A stretch of DNA of 64,000 nucleotides from Deltaproteobacteria bacterium (GTDB lineage Bacteria > Myxococcota_C > UBA6777), in the NCBI GenBank assembly GCA_006226375.1, contig SBHC01000008.1:1-64000 (forward strand). Direction: 5' to 3'. Shown piece by piece: positions 18,761 to 27,936 of the stretch. The position numbers and the translations under genes were made by a program. Below the pieces are notes generated by a model. That model was not told the origin of the DNA. It saw only the letters and a program-made list of their open reading frames with translations, and did not search any database. How positions within the stretch are numbered: the stretch's first letter is position 1; every line of letters begins with the position of its first letter.

Positions 18761-19948
18761 TTAGGAAGAACGCTTCTTGGCCCCACTCGTTTTGGCGGGA
18801 GCTTTGGCTTTGCTGGAATCTTCAGGCTTGGCCTTGGGCTCCGAACAAGCGGAAGCCGACTCACTGTAGTAATCTTGGACGATCCGTTGCCTCAGCTCCA
18901 CAAGTTGCTTTTTGGTTTTCTGAATCCAGTCACTGTCCTGAACATTGAGCACCTGAGCGGCCTGGATGTTTCGCTCGTACGCATAGACAGCCTTGGTGAG
19001 GAGGATGCGAATCTTCTTCTTCAACATGCACTGGTACACGGAGTTCTCTTCCTTCGACAAGTTGGGAAGAGGTGCGTTCATCATATCTTTGTACATTTGC
19101 TGGTACATCCCACCCACGCGGTACAGGGACGCCACCAACCAATGGGAGTTCCCCACTCGCATAGAGCGCATGTAGTGGGCTTGGGCCGTGAGCAAGTCTT
19201 GCGCCTTCGACTGGAGATCCTGCTTCATGTCGTCGATCGTTTTGCGGAACAACCGCTTGCGGAATCGTTGCTCGTAAAAATGACCGATCCGAAAGTGAGC
19301 CATCGCTGTAAAGTAGTCTTTGCCCAAAAACTCTTTCTTGGACGCACGCCGGTACAGTCGGGTGGCATCATGGAACAACAACAAAGCTTGGTTGTGCTTT
19401 TCTTGCTCTTGCAAGGCGACAGCGAGGCGAGTCATCACCTCAATTCGGTCGGGAGTCATTAAGCCTTTGTAGGCTTTCAGCCGGGTATAAAGGGTTTCGG
19501 CTTCCTTCCATTGCTTGGTCGCGCTCAAAGCACCGCCGAGTCGGAACTCCGTATCCCGGCGTGTTTTTTGATCAAGGTTTCGAGCCAGAAGCCTCTTGTA
19601 CATTTTGGCCGCGAGTTGAAAGTCATCCAACTTTTCGAGAGCTAGCCCCAAGTTGTAAAGGGTATCTGCGACATACTCAGACTTCGGCTTGTAGTTCACC
19701 AAACGAAGATAATAACGTTTGGCTTCTGCAAACTTTCCGGCACGGTAGGCCTGTCCGCCTTTGTCAAAGAGTTGCTCGTCGCTGTAGTGTTCAATGTGAA
19801 TCACTTTCCCTTTTTTCGCGACAAACACCATGGGTCCCATAGAAAGGACCTGTTTCTTGGCGGTTTTGACACGGACTTGTGTTGGCTTCACGCATCCTTG
19901 AAGAAGGAAGCAGCCCAAGGCAACAAGTCCAAGAGTGCGAATGGTCAT
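18761..19948 (-). CDS. TPR-repeat lipoprotein
   Basis: About 395 residues. The signal is MTIRTLGLVALGCFLLQGC, with C19 as the lipidation site. TPR-like helices follow (GGQAYRAGKFAEAKRYYLRL, LYNLGLALEKLDDFQLAAKM and others) through about residue 320. The C-terminal tail is rich in Lys, Ala and Ser. The long open frame continues upstream, but GGGAG seven bases before ATG 19948 and the lipobox decide the start. It stands alone, with intergenic DNA on both sides. Proteins of this type serve as envelope scaffolds; the partner is not visible here. Confidence 0.82.
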   Translation of the reverse strand: MTIRTLGLVALGCFLLQGCVKPTQVRVKTAKKQVLSMGPMVFVAKKGKVIHIEHYSDEQLFDKGGQAYRAGKFAEAKRYYLRLVNYKPKSEYVADTLYNLGLALEKLDDFQLAAKMYKRLLARNLDQKTRRDTEFRLGGALSATKQWKEAETLYTRLKAYKGLMTPDRIEVMTRLAVALQEQEKHNQALLLFHDATRLYRRASKKEFLGKDYFTAMAHFRIGHFYEQRFRKRLFRKTIDDMKQDLQSKAQDLLTAQAHYMRSMRVGNSHWLVASLYRVGGMYQQMYKDMMNAPLPNLSKEENSVYQCMLKKKIRILLTKAVYAYERNIQAAQVLNVQDSDWIQKTKKQLVELRQRIVQDYYSESASACSEPKAKPEDSSKAKAPAKTSGAKKRSS

Positions 19949-20189
19949 GCTGGGTCTCCCGTGTTGAGACAATCGGCGATTCTCTGCTGCTGAGTTCTGG
20001 CTGATGGAGCCGGATTCGAGTTGGGCACTCACAAACTACTATAGTGCCTACAAGATATTATGCAATCGCTCGTCATCGGTTTCCTATTTCCAACACATTC
20101 CTGGAGAATGACTTCTCAGGTTCAGGGATGAGCTGGAAACAAGCTTCACTCGGTTAAACGACAGACACACCGTTTCGGTTGATTTTCCC

Positions 20190-21386
20190 TCAACAAGATA
20201 CAGTCAGTGAAGACTCCATCAAGAGCTGGGCGATGCGCTGCAACCCTTGGAGGTTGCTGATGTCGTCAGAGATCAAAGGAAGCTGATGGATCCAAGGGTC
20301 ACCTTCGACGTGCTCCTTCAAAAAGACAACAGCCTCACTGGCAAGTTCCGACCGCTCTCGAAATTGCTGGACGTGAGAGCCTAGTTCCTGCAGCAGAGCG
20401 AGCACATCCGACTCGCTGTTCGGCTCGGGAGACACCCTCTTCGCCAAGGCAGCCATGGCCCGCTCATCTTGTTCGATCGACGACTCTGGGAGAGGAATCC
20501 ACTCTTCGTTGTGATGGAGGAAACCCGGTACACGGTTCAAGACAAACCCACTCACGGTCATCCCAGCATCCAACAAGGTCTCTTGCAAAAACAAAGCTTC
20601 CTTGAGCGGGGTTTGTTTCGCTACGGAGATTTGGACGAAGTGGCAATGCTCCGATTGCAGCAGCGCCATGGCTTGCTCGGAGTGTTCTTGAAAGCTGTCG
20701 GACAAGACGCTGAGATCTTCCAGCAACGTCCAGATCTCTTGCATCACTTCCTGGCCTGTGACCTTGCCCAAAAGCTTGAGCAAAGCCCCACCGCTCCAGC
20801 GCAACAAGCGGCCGGCCTTGCTTCCTTCCTCTGCGAGCTTGTCCTGGATCCATTGGAAGGAGCGCATCTGAAGCAGGCCTTTGATCTTTTCGGGCGCGTT
20901 GAGAAAGTCGATGGCGTTGGAGGTGGGAGGCGTGTCCAGCACGATAAGGTCATAGTCGCGATGGCTCGACATCTCGTACAAGCGCTCCATCGCCATGAAA
21001 TCTTGGGCTCCAGCAAGCGCGGTGCTCATTTGCTGGTACCAACGATTGTCCCGGATACGCTGCGCGCTCTCAGGTGTAGGCGAGAATCGTTCCACGATCC
21101 TGTCAAAGGCCTGCTTTTGATCCAGCATCATCGCAAACAGTTGACCGTTGGTTTCGACACCTTTCGGGCACCAATCCTTCTTGGGGATTTCACATTCGCC
21201 GTCGTCCAAGGCTTGAAGCCCCAAGGCATTGGCCAATCGACGCGCAGGATCGATGGTCATCACCAGGACTTTCTTTCCCTCCAGCGCAGCAGCGAGAGCC
21301 ATCGCAGCGCTGACCGTCGTTTTCCCCACACCACCAGAGCCGACAGAGACCAGGACTTTGGCTTGCTTCATCCAATCAGGAAGCAT
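20190..21386 (-). CDS. ArsA/Get3-family P-loop ATPase (second of pair)
   Basis: 398 residues. A deviant Walker A, GSGGVGKTT, lies near residue 17. DPARRLANALG and LIVLDTPPTSNAIDFLN (switch and Walker B region) are typical of the ArsA/Get3 branch of SIMIBI ATPases. The CxxC pair used by Get3 for zinc and the ArsA metal-site cysteines are not apparent, so arsenite transport is not supported. The gene overlaps the preceding ArsA-like gene by 11 bp, and AAGGAG seven bases before the ATG lies inside that gene, so translation is coupled. The two products probably work as a heterodimer. No membrane partner lies nearby. Confidence 0.85.
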   Translation of the reverse strand: MLPDWMKQAKVLVSVGSGGVGKTTVSAAMALAAALEGKKVLVMTIDPARRLANALGLQALDDGECEIPKKDWCPKGVETNGQLFAMMLDQKQAFDRIVERFSPTPESAQRIRDNRWYQQMSTALAGAQDFMAMERLYEMSSHRDYDLIVLDTPPTSNAIDFLNAPEKIKGLLQMRSFQWIQDKLAEEGSKAGRLLRWSGGALLKLLGKVTGQEVMQEIWTLLEDLSVLSDSFQEHSEQAMALLQSEHCHFVQISVAKQTPLKEALFLQETLLDAGMTVSGFVLNRVPGFLHHNEEWIPLPESSIEQDERAMAALAKRVSPEPNSESDVLALLQELGSHVQQFRERSELASEAVVFLKEHVEGDPWIHQLPLISDDISNLQGLQRIAQLLMESSLTVSC

Positions 21387-22368
21387 GAGTCGACTCCTTC
21401 AGTCGTTCCTCAATGGTTTCCGACAACGACTGCACCCACTCCTGCTCCGTTCGCTCGCCCTGTTCTTCGTAAGGAACGTGGACAATCGGTAGAGGAACGT
21501 TTTGCTTCAACCAGTCTTCTTGTTCTTCCGCTCGCTTCTCCAAAAAGGCCACACGCTCGGCCAGATGCCACAACGGCCAGCCTTCCTTGTCTTGCAACCC
21601 CTGACTTTGGGTTTGTTGAAGAAGCTCCTTGTGTTCCTCCGAACAGACAGGCGGGGGCCACTGGTTGATCCAGGAGTAACCCATAGGAAACTGGAGCTGC
21701 TCTCGAATCTTTTGATGCAACTCGATGGATTCTTGGATGGGCATTTCTTCAGGCAACGTGACCAGATTGATCCAGGTCCGCTTGGGATCCGAGAAGACAT
21801 CGACCATTTTCTGTGCGGCTGTTCGCATCGGACCCGGCGGGGAAATAGAAAGAACCACATTGGCGATACGCAGCATTGCAAAGCCGTGACCTGTGGCTGG
21901 AGCGTCCACGACAATCATATCAAAGCGGGGATTTTTGCCGACCATGTCTTCCGCGACGTGGAACCAGACTTTCCCAGCAAACACAAGCTCCTGTAGCCCT
22001 GGAACTCCGCGCAGAAAATACTTCATCATCCGGTTCTCAAACACCAAATTGTAGACAAGTTTGAGCCGCAACACCTGGACGACATATTCTTTCATGGCCA
22101 TCCAGGGTTCAATGTTGACAGTCCAAAGATTGGTGTCGGCCTGCCAGATCTGATCCAGAGTGTCGAGGTTGTCAGGCTTTGTACCTCCCAACAAACTCGT
22201 CATCCGCTCTTTCGCGTTCACTTCGCAGACAAGAACCTTTTTGCCCTGACGAGCAGCGGCACGGGCAATCGCAGCCGAAAGCGTACTCCGCCCGACTCCG
22301 CCCTTCCCAATGTTGATGATGAGCCTTCGCTGTAACAGCTTGCTCCAGTACGTTTCGTTGTGCTCCAT
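21376..22368 (-). CDS. ArsA/Get3-family P-loop ATPase (first of pair)
   Basis: About 330 residues. The Walker A is GKGGVGRST (Arg for the usual Lys of GKT, with the deviant early Lys kept), followed by VLVCEVNAKERMTSLLGG and the Walker B-like MIVVDAPATGHGFAMLRI. The sequence is clearly paralogous to its downstream neighbour. ATG 22368 is preferred; the open frame extends upstream to a TTG that has no family similarity. It is divergent from fmt. Adjacent ArsA-like pairs of this sort occur in several bacterial phyla without an arsenic operon, and their role is not established. Confidence 0.84.
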   Translation of the reverse strand: MEHNETYWSKLLQRRLIINIGKGGVGRSTLSAAIARAAARQGKKVLVCEVNAKERMTSLLGGTKPDNLDTLDQIWQADTNLWTVNIEPWMAMKEYVVQVLRLKLVYNLVFENRMMKYFLRGVPGLQELVFAGKVWFHVAEDMVGKNPRFDMIVVDAPATGHGFAMLRIANVVLSISPPGPMRTAAQKMVDVFSDPKRTWINLVTLPEEMPIQESIELHQKIREQLQFPMGYSWINQWPPPVCSEEHKELLQQTQSQGLQDKEGWPLWHLAERVAFLEKRAEEQEDWLKQNVPLPIVHVPYEEQGERTEQEWVQSLSETIEERLKESTHAS

Positions 22369-22544
22369 GGTCCTCTTCACCGCCGTCCGCAACGCAAGTA
22401 TCGTGCTTGTATGACACAAATCGAGAGGGCATGCAAATGTTACGACAGGAAGGACATAGGGTTCTGACTTGCCTTTTTCTGGAATCGGTCTATGATGCCT
22501 TCACCCCGTGGTCATGCGACTTCGTGAGTATGCAGGAGGAATTG

Positions 22545-23555
22545 TTGTCCAAGCTCGATTACTTCCCCGGTTGGAGTGAAGAAGTTCCCACAGATCGCCC
22601 TTTGCGCATTGTTTTTATGGGTACACCTGACTTTGCGGTGCCCACATTGCAAGCGTTGCTCGATGGCCCCCACGAGGTGGTCTCCGTTTATACTCAGCCC
22701 GACCGCCCCAAAGGTCGGGGCAGAAAGCTCCAGCCGCCGCCGGTCAAAACGCTCGCCCTGTCCGCAGGTCTCCCGGTGTTCCAGCCGGACAAGATGACCA
22801 GCCCTGAAGCCTACGAACGGTTTAAGGAAGACGACCCAGATCTCGCAGTGGTCGTCGCCTACGGAAAGATTCTTCGTCCGCGAATCCTAGCCGTCCCTCG
22901 GCTGGGTTGTATCAACTGCCACGCCTCCTTGCTTCCCTACTACCGCGGGGCTGCCCCTATCTACTGGGCCATCCATAACGGCGAACCTGAAACGGGGGTT
23001 TGCACGATGTGGATGAACGCCGGCATGGATACTGGACCCGAGCTCCAACGTGGAAGCATTGACATTGGCGCAGATGAGACGGTGGGCTCCGTCCATGACC
23101 GACTTTCGGCCCTCAGCGCGTCGCTGTTGACGGAGACCGTGGATTCCTTGCTCAAAGGGGACTTGCTTATCCAACCTCAAAAGGAGGAAGAGGCGACCTA
23201 CGCCCCGATGTTGAGCAAGACCGAGAACTGGATCAACTTTGACCAGTCAGGAGAGCAAGTACACAACAAGATTCGCGCCCTCGACCCGTTCCCAGGTGCC
23301 CGCTGCCTGCTCCCGGATGACACCCAAATGAAGCTCTTTGGTTCTTCGTATCGACCTGACGTTGCAGGAGAGCCAGGCACTCTCGTTGAAGTGAACGATG
23401 ACCACATTGTCGTGGCCTGCCAATCAGGGGGCGTCGCTCTCTCTGAGATCCAGATGCCAGGACGAAAGAGAATGAGCGTTGACTCGTACCTCGCAGGTCA
23501 ATCCTTTCCCGAAGACTTCCGCCTCCGAACCCCAGAACTCAAAGAAAACGAATGA
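22545..23555 (+). CDS. fmt: methionyl-tRNA formyltransferase
   Basis: About 336 residues. The enzyme transfers a formyl group from 10-formyl-THF to Met-tRNA(fMet) for translation initiation. It has the family start-proximal motif LRIVFMGTPDFAVPTL, then TQPDRPKGRG, the catalytic Asn/His in INCHASLLPYYRGAAP and the C-terminal OB-like domain. Start choice: AGGAGG (22534-22539) sits five bases before TTG 22545. ATG 22530 and further upstream codons are in frame but lack a ribosome site. Even from 22545 the protein carries about 20 extra residues before the usual Fmt N-terminus. It overlaps rsmB by ATGA. Confidence 0.93.
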   Translation: MSKLDYFPGWSEEVPTDRPLRIVFMGTPDFAVPTLQALLDGPHEVVSVYTQPDRPKGRGRKLQPPPVKTLALSAGLPVFQPDKMTSPEAYERFKEDDPDLAVVVAYGKILRPRILAVPRLGCINCHASLLPYYRGAAPIYWAIHNGEPETGVCTMWMNAGMDTGPELQRGSIDIGADETVGSVHDRLSALSASLLTETVDSLLKGDLLIQPQKEEEATYAPMLSKTENWINFDQSGEQVHNKIRALDPFPGARCLLPDDTQMKLFGSSYRPDVAGEPGTLVEVNDDHIVVACQSGGVALSEIQMPGRKRMSVDSYLAGQSFPEDFRLRTPELKENE

Positions 23556-24988
23556 CGTCCAGCAATACTCCCAAAGGTCCCCAAACAAAGAACAAAGCTG
23601 GCGCCTCACAGAAGCCAGACCCTCGACGCGAAGCCGCCCGAATCGTGGGTCGTGTCCTTCGAGACAATGCCTACGCCAACCGCATGCTCAACGCAGTCTT
23701 TCAGTCGGAAGAGTGGGATTCCAGGGATAGAGCCCTCCTCACCGAGCTGGTGTATGGGGTCATTCGGCACCTCTACGCCATTGATCATGCCTTGGATCAA
23801 GTCGCCCAAAAAGGGGTCTCGTCCATTGATCCTGCGATACTCAACCACCTCCGCGTGGCTGTGTATCAGTTGTTGTTCCTCGACCGCATTGCTCCCCACG
23901 CCATCCTCGATCAGGCCGTTCGTTATGTTCGACAGCTTCGAGGTCAGCGCGTCGGTGGATTTGTGAATGCGCTGTTGCGCAACATCCAACGCAACCCAGA
24001 ACGTTACATCCGGATCGACCCGCTGCTTCAGCTTCCAGAATCCCTCTCCTTGTCCTTCAGCCACCCTCAATGGCTGGTGGAACGATGGCTTCGACGCCTC
24101 GGACCGGAAGCCACAAGGCAACGTTTGGCCGCACACAATATGGGCTCTCCCCTTGTGTTCCGCGTCCATGGACCAAAAGGAAGCCGGGAAGAAGCTCTCG
24201 CGAAGCTCCATGAACAAGATATAAAAGCGGAAGCAACCCGATGGTCTCCGGAAGGGGTCCGAATATTGGGGTCGCTGCCGACTTCCTTGCACCGCTTCCT
24301 CGCAGAGTTCCCCCTTCTTCTGGTTCCCCAGGACGAAGCTGCACAGCTTGTTGTCCAGTGGCTGCAACCTGAGAACGATGACCTTATTTTGGACGCCTGC
24401 GCAGCACCGGGCGGCAAGACCACCCACATCGCCTCACTGGCCCCCGAAGCCCAACTGGTAGGATGCGACATACATCCCCACAAGCTCTCCTTGATTGAGA
24501 CACTGAGCCAACGCTTGGGAATTACGTCCACGATCACGACGGAAGAAGACTTGGCTCCTCAACCAGGAGCCATCCAGTTGTTCCCCAAGAACGGAACAAA
24601 GCCGTTTGCACAATCCTTTGATAGAATCCTCTGCGACGCCCCCTGCTCTGGACTGGGGATCCTTCGGAAACAGCCGGAGATTCGCTACCGACGCAGCGTT
24701 AAAGAGATTGAAGAGATGGCTGCGGTGCAAAAGCAGCTGCTCAACAATTTGAGCGAGGCGCTTCGACCCGGTGGAACGCTCGTGTACTCGGTTTGTACAG
24801 ACACCCCTGAGGAAAACGAACAAGTCATGGACGCCTTTCTCCAAGAGCATCCAGAGTTCCACAAAGTGACAAGCCAGGAAGGACTTCCCTGGGCCGCGCT
24901 CCTCCAAGAAGATGGCTCGCTGCGAACCTCTCCCGAAGTTCATGGCATGGACGCGTTTTATGCGGTGAAGCTGAAAAAAGACGAGTAG
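23552..24988 (+). CDS. rsmB: 16S rRNA (cytosine-967-C5)-methyltransferase
   Basis: 478 residues. The N-terminal NusB-like RNA-binding domain (about 25-165) is followed by a Rossmann methyltransferase with the SAM motif DACAAPGGKT. DAPCSG (C365) and VYSVCT (C415) provide the two cysteines of RsmB-type m5C enzymes, one the nucleophile and one for product release. Length is near the family norm, with a 25-residue Lys/Pro-rich N-terminal extension. The ATG overlaps the fmt stop (ATGA), as in many genomes where fmt and rsmB form one operon. It ends 32 bp before the convergent hydrolase gene. Confidence 0.94.
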   Translation: MTSSNTPKGPQTKNKAGASQKPDPRREAARIVGRVLRDNAYANRMLNAVFQSEEWDSRDRALLTELVYGVIRHLYAIDHALDQVAQKGVSSIDPAILNHLRVAVYQLLFLDRIAPHAILDQAVRYVRQLRGQRVGGFVNALLRNIQRNPERYIRIDPLLQLPESLSLSFSHPQWLVERWLRRLGPEATRQRLAAHNMGSPLVFRVHGPKGSREEALAKLHEQDIKAEATRWSPEGVRILGSLPTSLHRFLAEFPLLLVPQDEAAQLVVQWLQPENDDLILDACAAPGGKTTHIASLAPEAQLVGCDIHPHKLSLIETLSQRLGITSTITTEEDLAPQPGAIQLFPKNGTKPFAQSFDRILCDAPCSGLGILRKQPEIRYRRSVKEIEEMAAVQKQLLNNLSEALRPGGTLVYSVCTDTPEENEQVMDAFLQEHPEFHKVTSQEGLPWAALLQEDGSLRTSPEVHGMDAFYAVKLKKDE

Positions 24989-25020
24989 CCGGAAGGGATA
25001 GGTGGCTAGAGCAGGTTGGG

Positions 25021-26439
25021 CTACTTGGTGGTTCGTGTCGTTGGAGGAGTTGCCGACTTCTTGGAGGTTCCCAAGACCCATGTCGCAACATCTTTAATCA
25101 TAGGTCCGTGCACAAAGCCGGGTTTGCCGTATTCGCCAGGAAGGCTGGGACCTTTGCCCGTGATGAACAGGTGGTTCAAAGATGGGTACAAGTGAAACTT
25201 GACATCCTTGCGACCCTTTAGGGCCTTTTTCCAAAGGTTGAAGTCTTCGACAGTCACCTGGTAATCCCGTCCGCCCTGCAACACAAGAACAGATTGTTTG
25301 ACCTTGGTGATGAGCTTTGCAGGGTCATTCCGCTGGAGAGAGAGCCAGTACTTCGCGGGAATGTGCAGGGGCAGCTTCTTGGTTGGGGTCTTCAACGTCA
25401 GGTTGGAGCGTAGGGTGATGATCATCTTCATCAACTCCTTAAGAATCTTTCGCTCCCCCTTGGAGATCTTGCCATCGCTTGAAAAGATATAGAGATACTG
25501 GTCGAGGACAAGCTCCTCCAAGGGTCGATACGCTCCCGCCATCAAGATGATTCCAGCAAGGGATGGATACTTCACAGCAATGGCAGGGGCTAGCATCCCT
25601 CCAAGGCTATGACCCAACACAAAGATACGGTTGGGGTCCACGCCCTTGATGCTTTTGAGAAGAGCGATGGCATGCCCAACGTCGTCAGTCACCTCGTTCT
25701 CGACATCAGCCATCGCCGAAGCCAGCTTTTTGTTTTTCTTAAATTGAGCCCGAAGCGCCCGCGTTCGCTTGGTATAGCGAAGGACCGTCACACCTTGGGA
25801 TGCGAGTCCCCACGCGACATCACGAAACACTTTGTTGGGTCCAATGGTCTCGTCTTGATCATGAGGACCCGAACCGTGCACAAGAATCACCGCAGGCTTG
25901 AGTCCCTTGGTTTTGGGCGTGCTCAGCGTCCCCTTAAGCTTCCACTTTGTTCCAATCACAACAGACGTTTCATGAAACAAAGAGCGTTTGGCATAGGGAG
26001 GAACTCGTTCAGACTTCTTCGATTTCGAGCCTGACGGTCTCTTTTTGGTGGGAAGGAATTGAAGGCCGGCCACTTGCCCTTTTCCATCCACGACAACCCG
26101 CCAGATCAAACTTTTTCGGCTGAAGTGCACAGTCACCAAACCAAAATGAAAGACACCGTGGCTTCCCATTTTGACGTCGCCCAAGGATTTGAAGTCACCC
26201 AATTGGAGCTTCAACCCATCGACCATGAGCTTCAATCGAGCATCATCGAGAGCAGCTTTCATCCTTGGGTGCATCATCGCAACCGCTTTCTTGTAACGTC
26301 CTTCGATCGAATGCTTCACAAAGGAAAGAGCGATGTCTTTGGCCTTCGGTTTCGCACTGACAACCCCAGCTCCCAAACACCAAACCGAGAGCAACATCCC
26401 CATCCATACGCAATTCCAGTGACTACGACACTTCAACAT
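25021..26439 (-). CDS. secreted alpha/beta hydrolase with N-terminal DUF3887-like domain
   Basis: About 472 residues. After a Sec signal (core MGMLLSVWCLGAGVV, cleavage near VSA-KP), residues 30-130 resemble the DUF3887 domain often fused to hydrolases. The rest is an alpha/beta hydrolase: oxyanion region ILVHGSGPHDQDET, nucleophile elbow GHSLGG, Asp in GGRDYQV and His in LNHLF. It is probably an esterase or dienelactone-hydrolase-like enzyme acting outside the cytoplasm. AGGAG lies eight bases before ATG 26439, which fixes the start over an upstream in-frame ATG. It is monocistronic and convergent with rsmB. Confidence 0.86.
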   Translation of the reverse strand: MLKCRSHWNCVWMGMLLSVWCLGAGVVSAKPKAKDIALSFVKHSIEGRYKKAVAMMHPRMKAALDDARLKLMVDGLKLQLGDFKSLGDVKMGSHGVFHFGLVTVHFSRKSLIWRVVVDGKGQVAGLQFLPTKKRPSGSKSKKSERVPPYAKRSLFHETSVVIGTKWKLKGTLSTPKTKGLKPAVILVHGSGPHDQDETIGPNKVFRDVAWGLASQGVTVLRYTKRTRALRAQFKKNKKLASAMADVENEVTDDVGHAIALLKSIKGVDPNRIFVLGHSLGGMLAPAIAVKYPSLAGIILMAGAYRPLEELVLDQYLYIFSSDGKISKGERKILKELMKMIITLRSNLTLKTPTKKLPLHIPAKYWLSLQRNDPAKLITKVKQSVLVLQGGRDYQVTVEDFNLWKKALKGRKDVKFHLYPSLNHLFITGKGPSLPGEYGKPGFVHGPMIKDVATWVLGTSKKSATPPTTRTTK

Positions 26440-26605
26440 CGTACGATCTCCTTTGTAAGAAAACACATTGATCCAAACAACGAATCCAGATGATTCGATC
26501 AGGCTTTACGGAGAGGACTGCACTTTATTCGCAAGAAGTAGAAAAAAACAAGCGCGAAGAGAAAAAGGATAAGGAAAAAAGAGGCTTTGACAGGGAGAAG
26601 AACGA

Positions 26606-27925
26606 TTAGAAAGACTCCATTCGACGCCAGATCTCTGTGGAAACCACTTCAGCACGTTGGTTGAGCGCAAGGGAGTCAACAGACGTTGGGGTTTGCTCCC
26701 AAAGCTTCCATTGTCCTCCGACCATCACGTGTCGAATCTGATGGGGAGAGAAGCGAAAGATCACTGCAGCAGCGAGGTTATCGGCGCTTAACGGTGGTCC
26801 AGGAGGAGGAGACATCCATACCAGATCGGCCACGGCACCAGGTTCCAGCACACCAAGAGTCACACCCAATTGTTGACTGGCAAACCTAGAAGCCTGATGA
26901 AACATCCCAAGCCACTGCTGGGGTCCCCATCCTACATTGCCTTCCTGACCCTGGAACCAAGCGGTTTGCAGTTCGGTGATCATATCCGCACCGATGCCAT
27001 CCGTGCCCAGGAAGGTTTGCTCGGAAAAGTCCGGAACTGGCGCATACCCCACACCGTTGTTCATGTTGCTGCGAGGCTGGTGCGTGACCCAAGCCCCTGC
27101 GTCATGAATCCGCTGGAGGTCTTCGCTGGAGGTATGTACGCAGTGGGCGAGGATGCTGCCAGGCAACAACGCGCCCAACCGATCCAGGCGACGCACCGGG
27201 TTTTCGTTGATCAAGATAGCATCGTCCATCGCCTCGGCGACATGGATGTGCAAACCCACTCCAGCATGCTTCGCAAGCTCGGCACACTGACGCAGAGTAT
27301 CGTCGGAGAGGGTGAAGTTGGCGTGCGCACCAATCATAACGGCGCGCATTCCATTGGAGTCTTTCCCAACGGTTCGTGCGAGAAGTTCCTCATGTGCCTT
27401 GAGGCCAGCCGCAGCCTTATCAGGCCCACCACGATCGGTCACTTCGTAACAGAGAACCCTGCGCAAACCAACGTCAGCAAGGGCATCATCCAAGACCAAC
27501 AGGCTTTGCTCAATGGCGTTGGGCGAAGCATGATGATCCACAACCGTGGTAACACCCACTCGAAGAGCGGAGACGCCCCCAACCAGGCCAGAAACGGCAA
27601 CAGACTCACGGTCCAAGGCTTTGTCCAACCTCCACCACACCTTGTCGAGCATGTCGCCAAAGGAGATGGGGGCTTCACTCGGCATCGGCATACCACAGGA
27701 AAGGGCGGAGTACAGGTGGGTGTGGCCGCAAACCAGACCAGGAATCACCCACGCGCCCTGCCCTTCAAGGATCTGCTCCTCCGGTTCTTCGGAGAGAGCA
27801 ACACCCTTTTCCACAATGAGGCCATCACGGATACGGAGGTCACATCGCTCCACGGAAGGAGGCTCCCATCCGATCACTATGATGTCTTTGAGGAGCCATT
27901 GTTTCTGCTCTGGCGAAGGACTCAT
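26606..27925 (-). CDS. ssnA: SsnA-type amidohydrolase
   Basis: 439 residues of the metal-dependent amidohydrolase superfamily. Similarity to E. coli SsnA is strong along the length: VCGHTHLYSALS (HxH metal motif), WWRLDKALD, VVDHHASP, IHVAEA, LAHCVH, RSNMNNGVGY, LGTDGIGADM and PLSADNLAA. SsnA has been tied to anaerobic purine (uric acid) catabolism and to selenium-linked gene clusters. AAGGAGG lies six bases before the ATG, just after the stop of the PLP-enzyme gene, so the two are one operon. A YgfK homologue, the usual SsnA neighbour, is 27 kb away in this window. The exact substrate is unproven. Confidence 0.9.
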   Translation of the reverse strand: MSPSPEQKQWLLKDIIVIGWEPPSVERCDLRIRDGLIVEKGVALSEEPEEQILEGQGAWVIPGLVCGHTHLYSALSCGMPMPSEAPISFGDMLDKVWWRLDKALDRESVAVSGLVGGVSALRVGVTTVVDHHASPNAIEQSLLVLDDALADVGLRRVLCYEVTDRGGPDKAAAGLKAHEELLARTVGKDSNGMRAVMIGAHANFTLSDDTLRQCAELAKHAGVGLHIHVAEAMDDAILINENPVRRLDRLGALLPGSILAHCVHTSSEDLQRIHDAGAWVTHQPRSNMNNGVGYAPVPDFSEQTFLGTDGIGADMITELQTAWFQGQEGNVGWGPQQWLGMFHQASRFASQQLGVTLGVLEPGAVADLVWMSPPPGPPLSADNLAAAVIFRFSPHQIRHVMVGGQWKLWEQTPTSVDSLALNQRAEVVSTEIWRRMESF

Positions 27926-27936
27926 GTTGCTCCTCC

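Noticed and set aside
20190-22368. Arsenite efflux ATPase assignment for the ArsA-like pair
   Set aside because: No metal-site cysteines and no arsB, arsC, arsD or arsR nearby.
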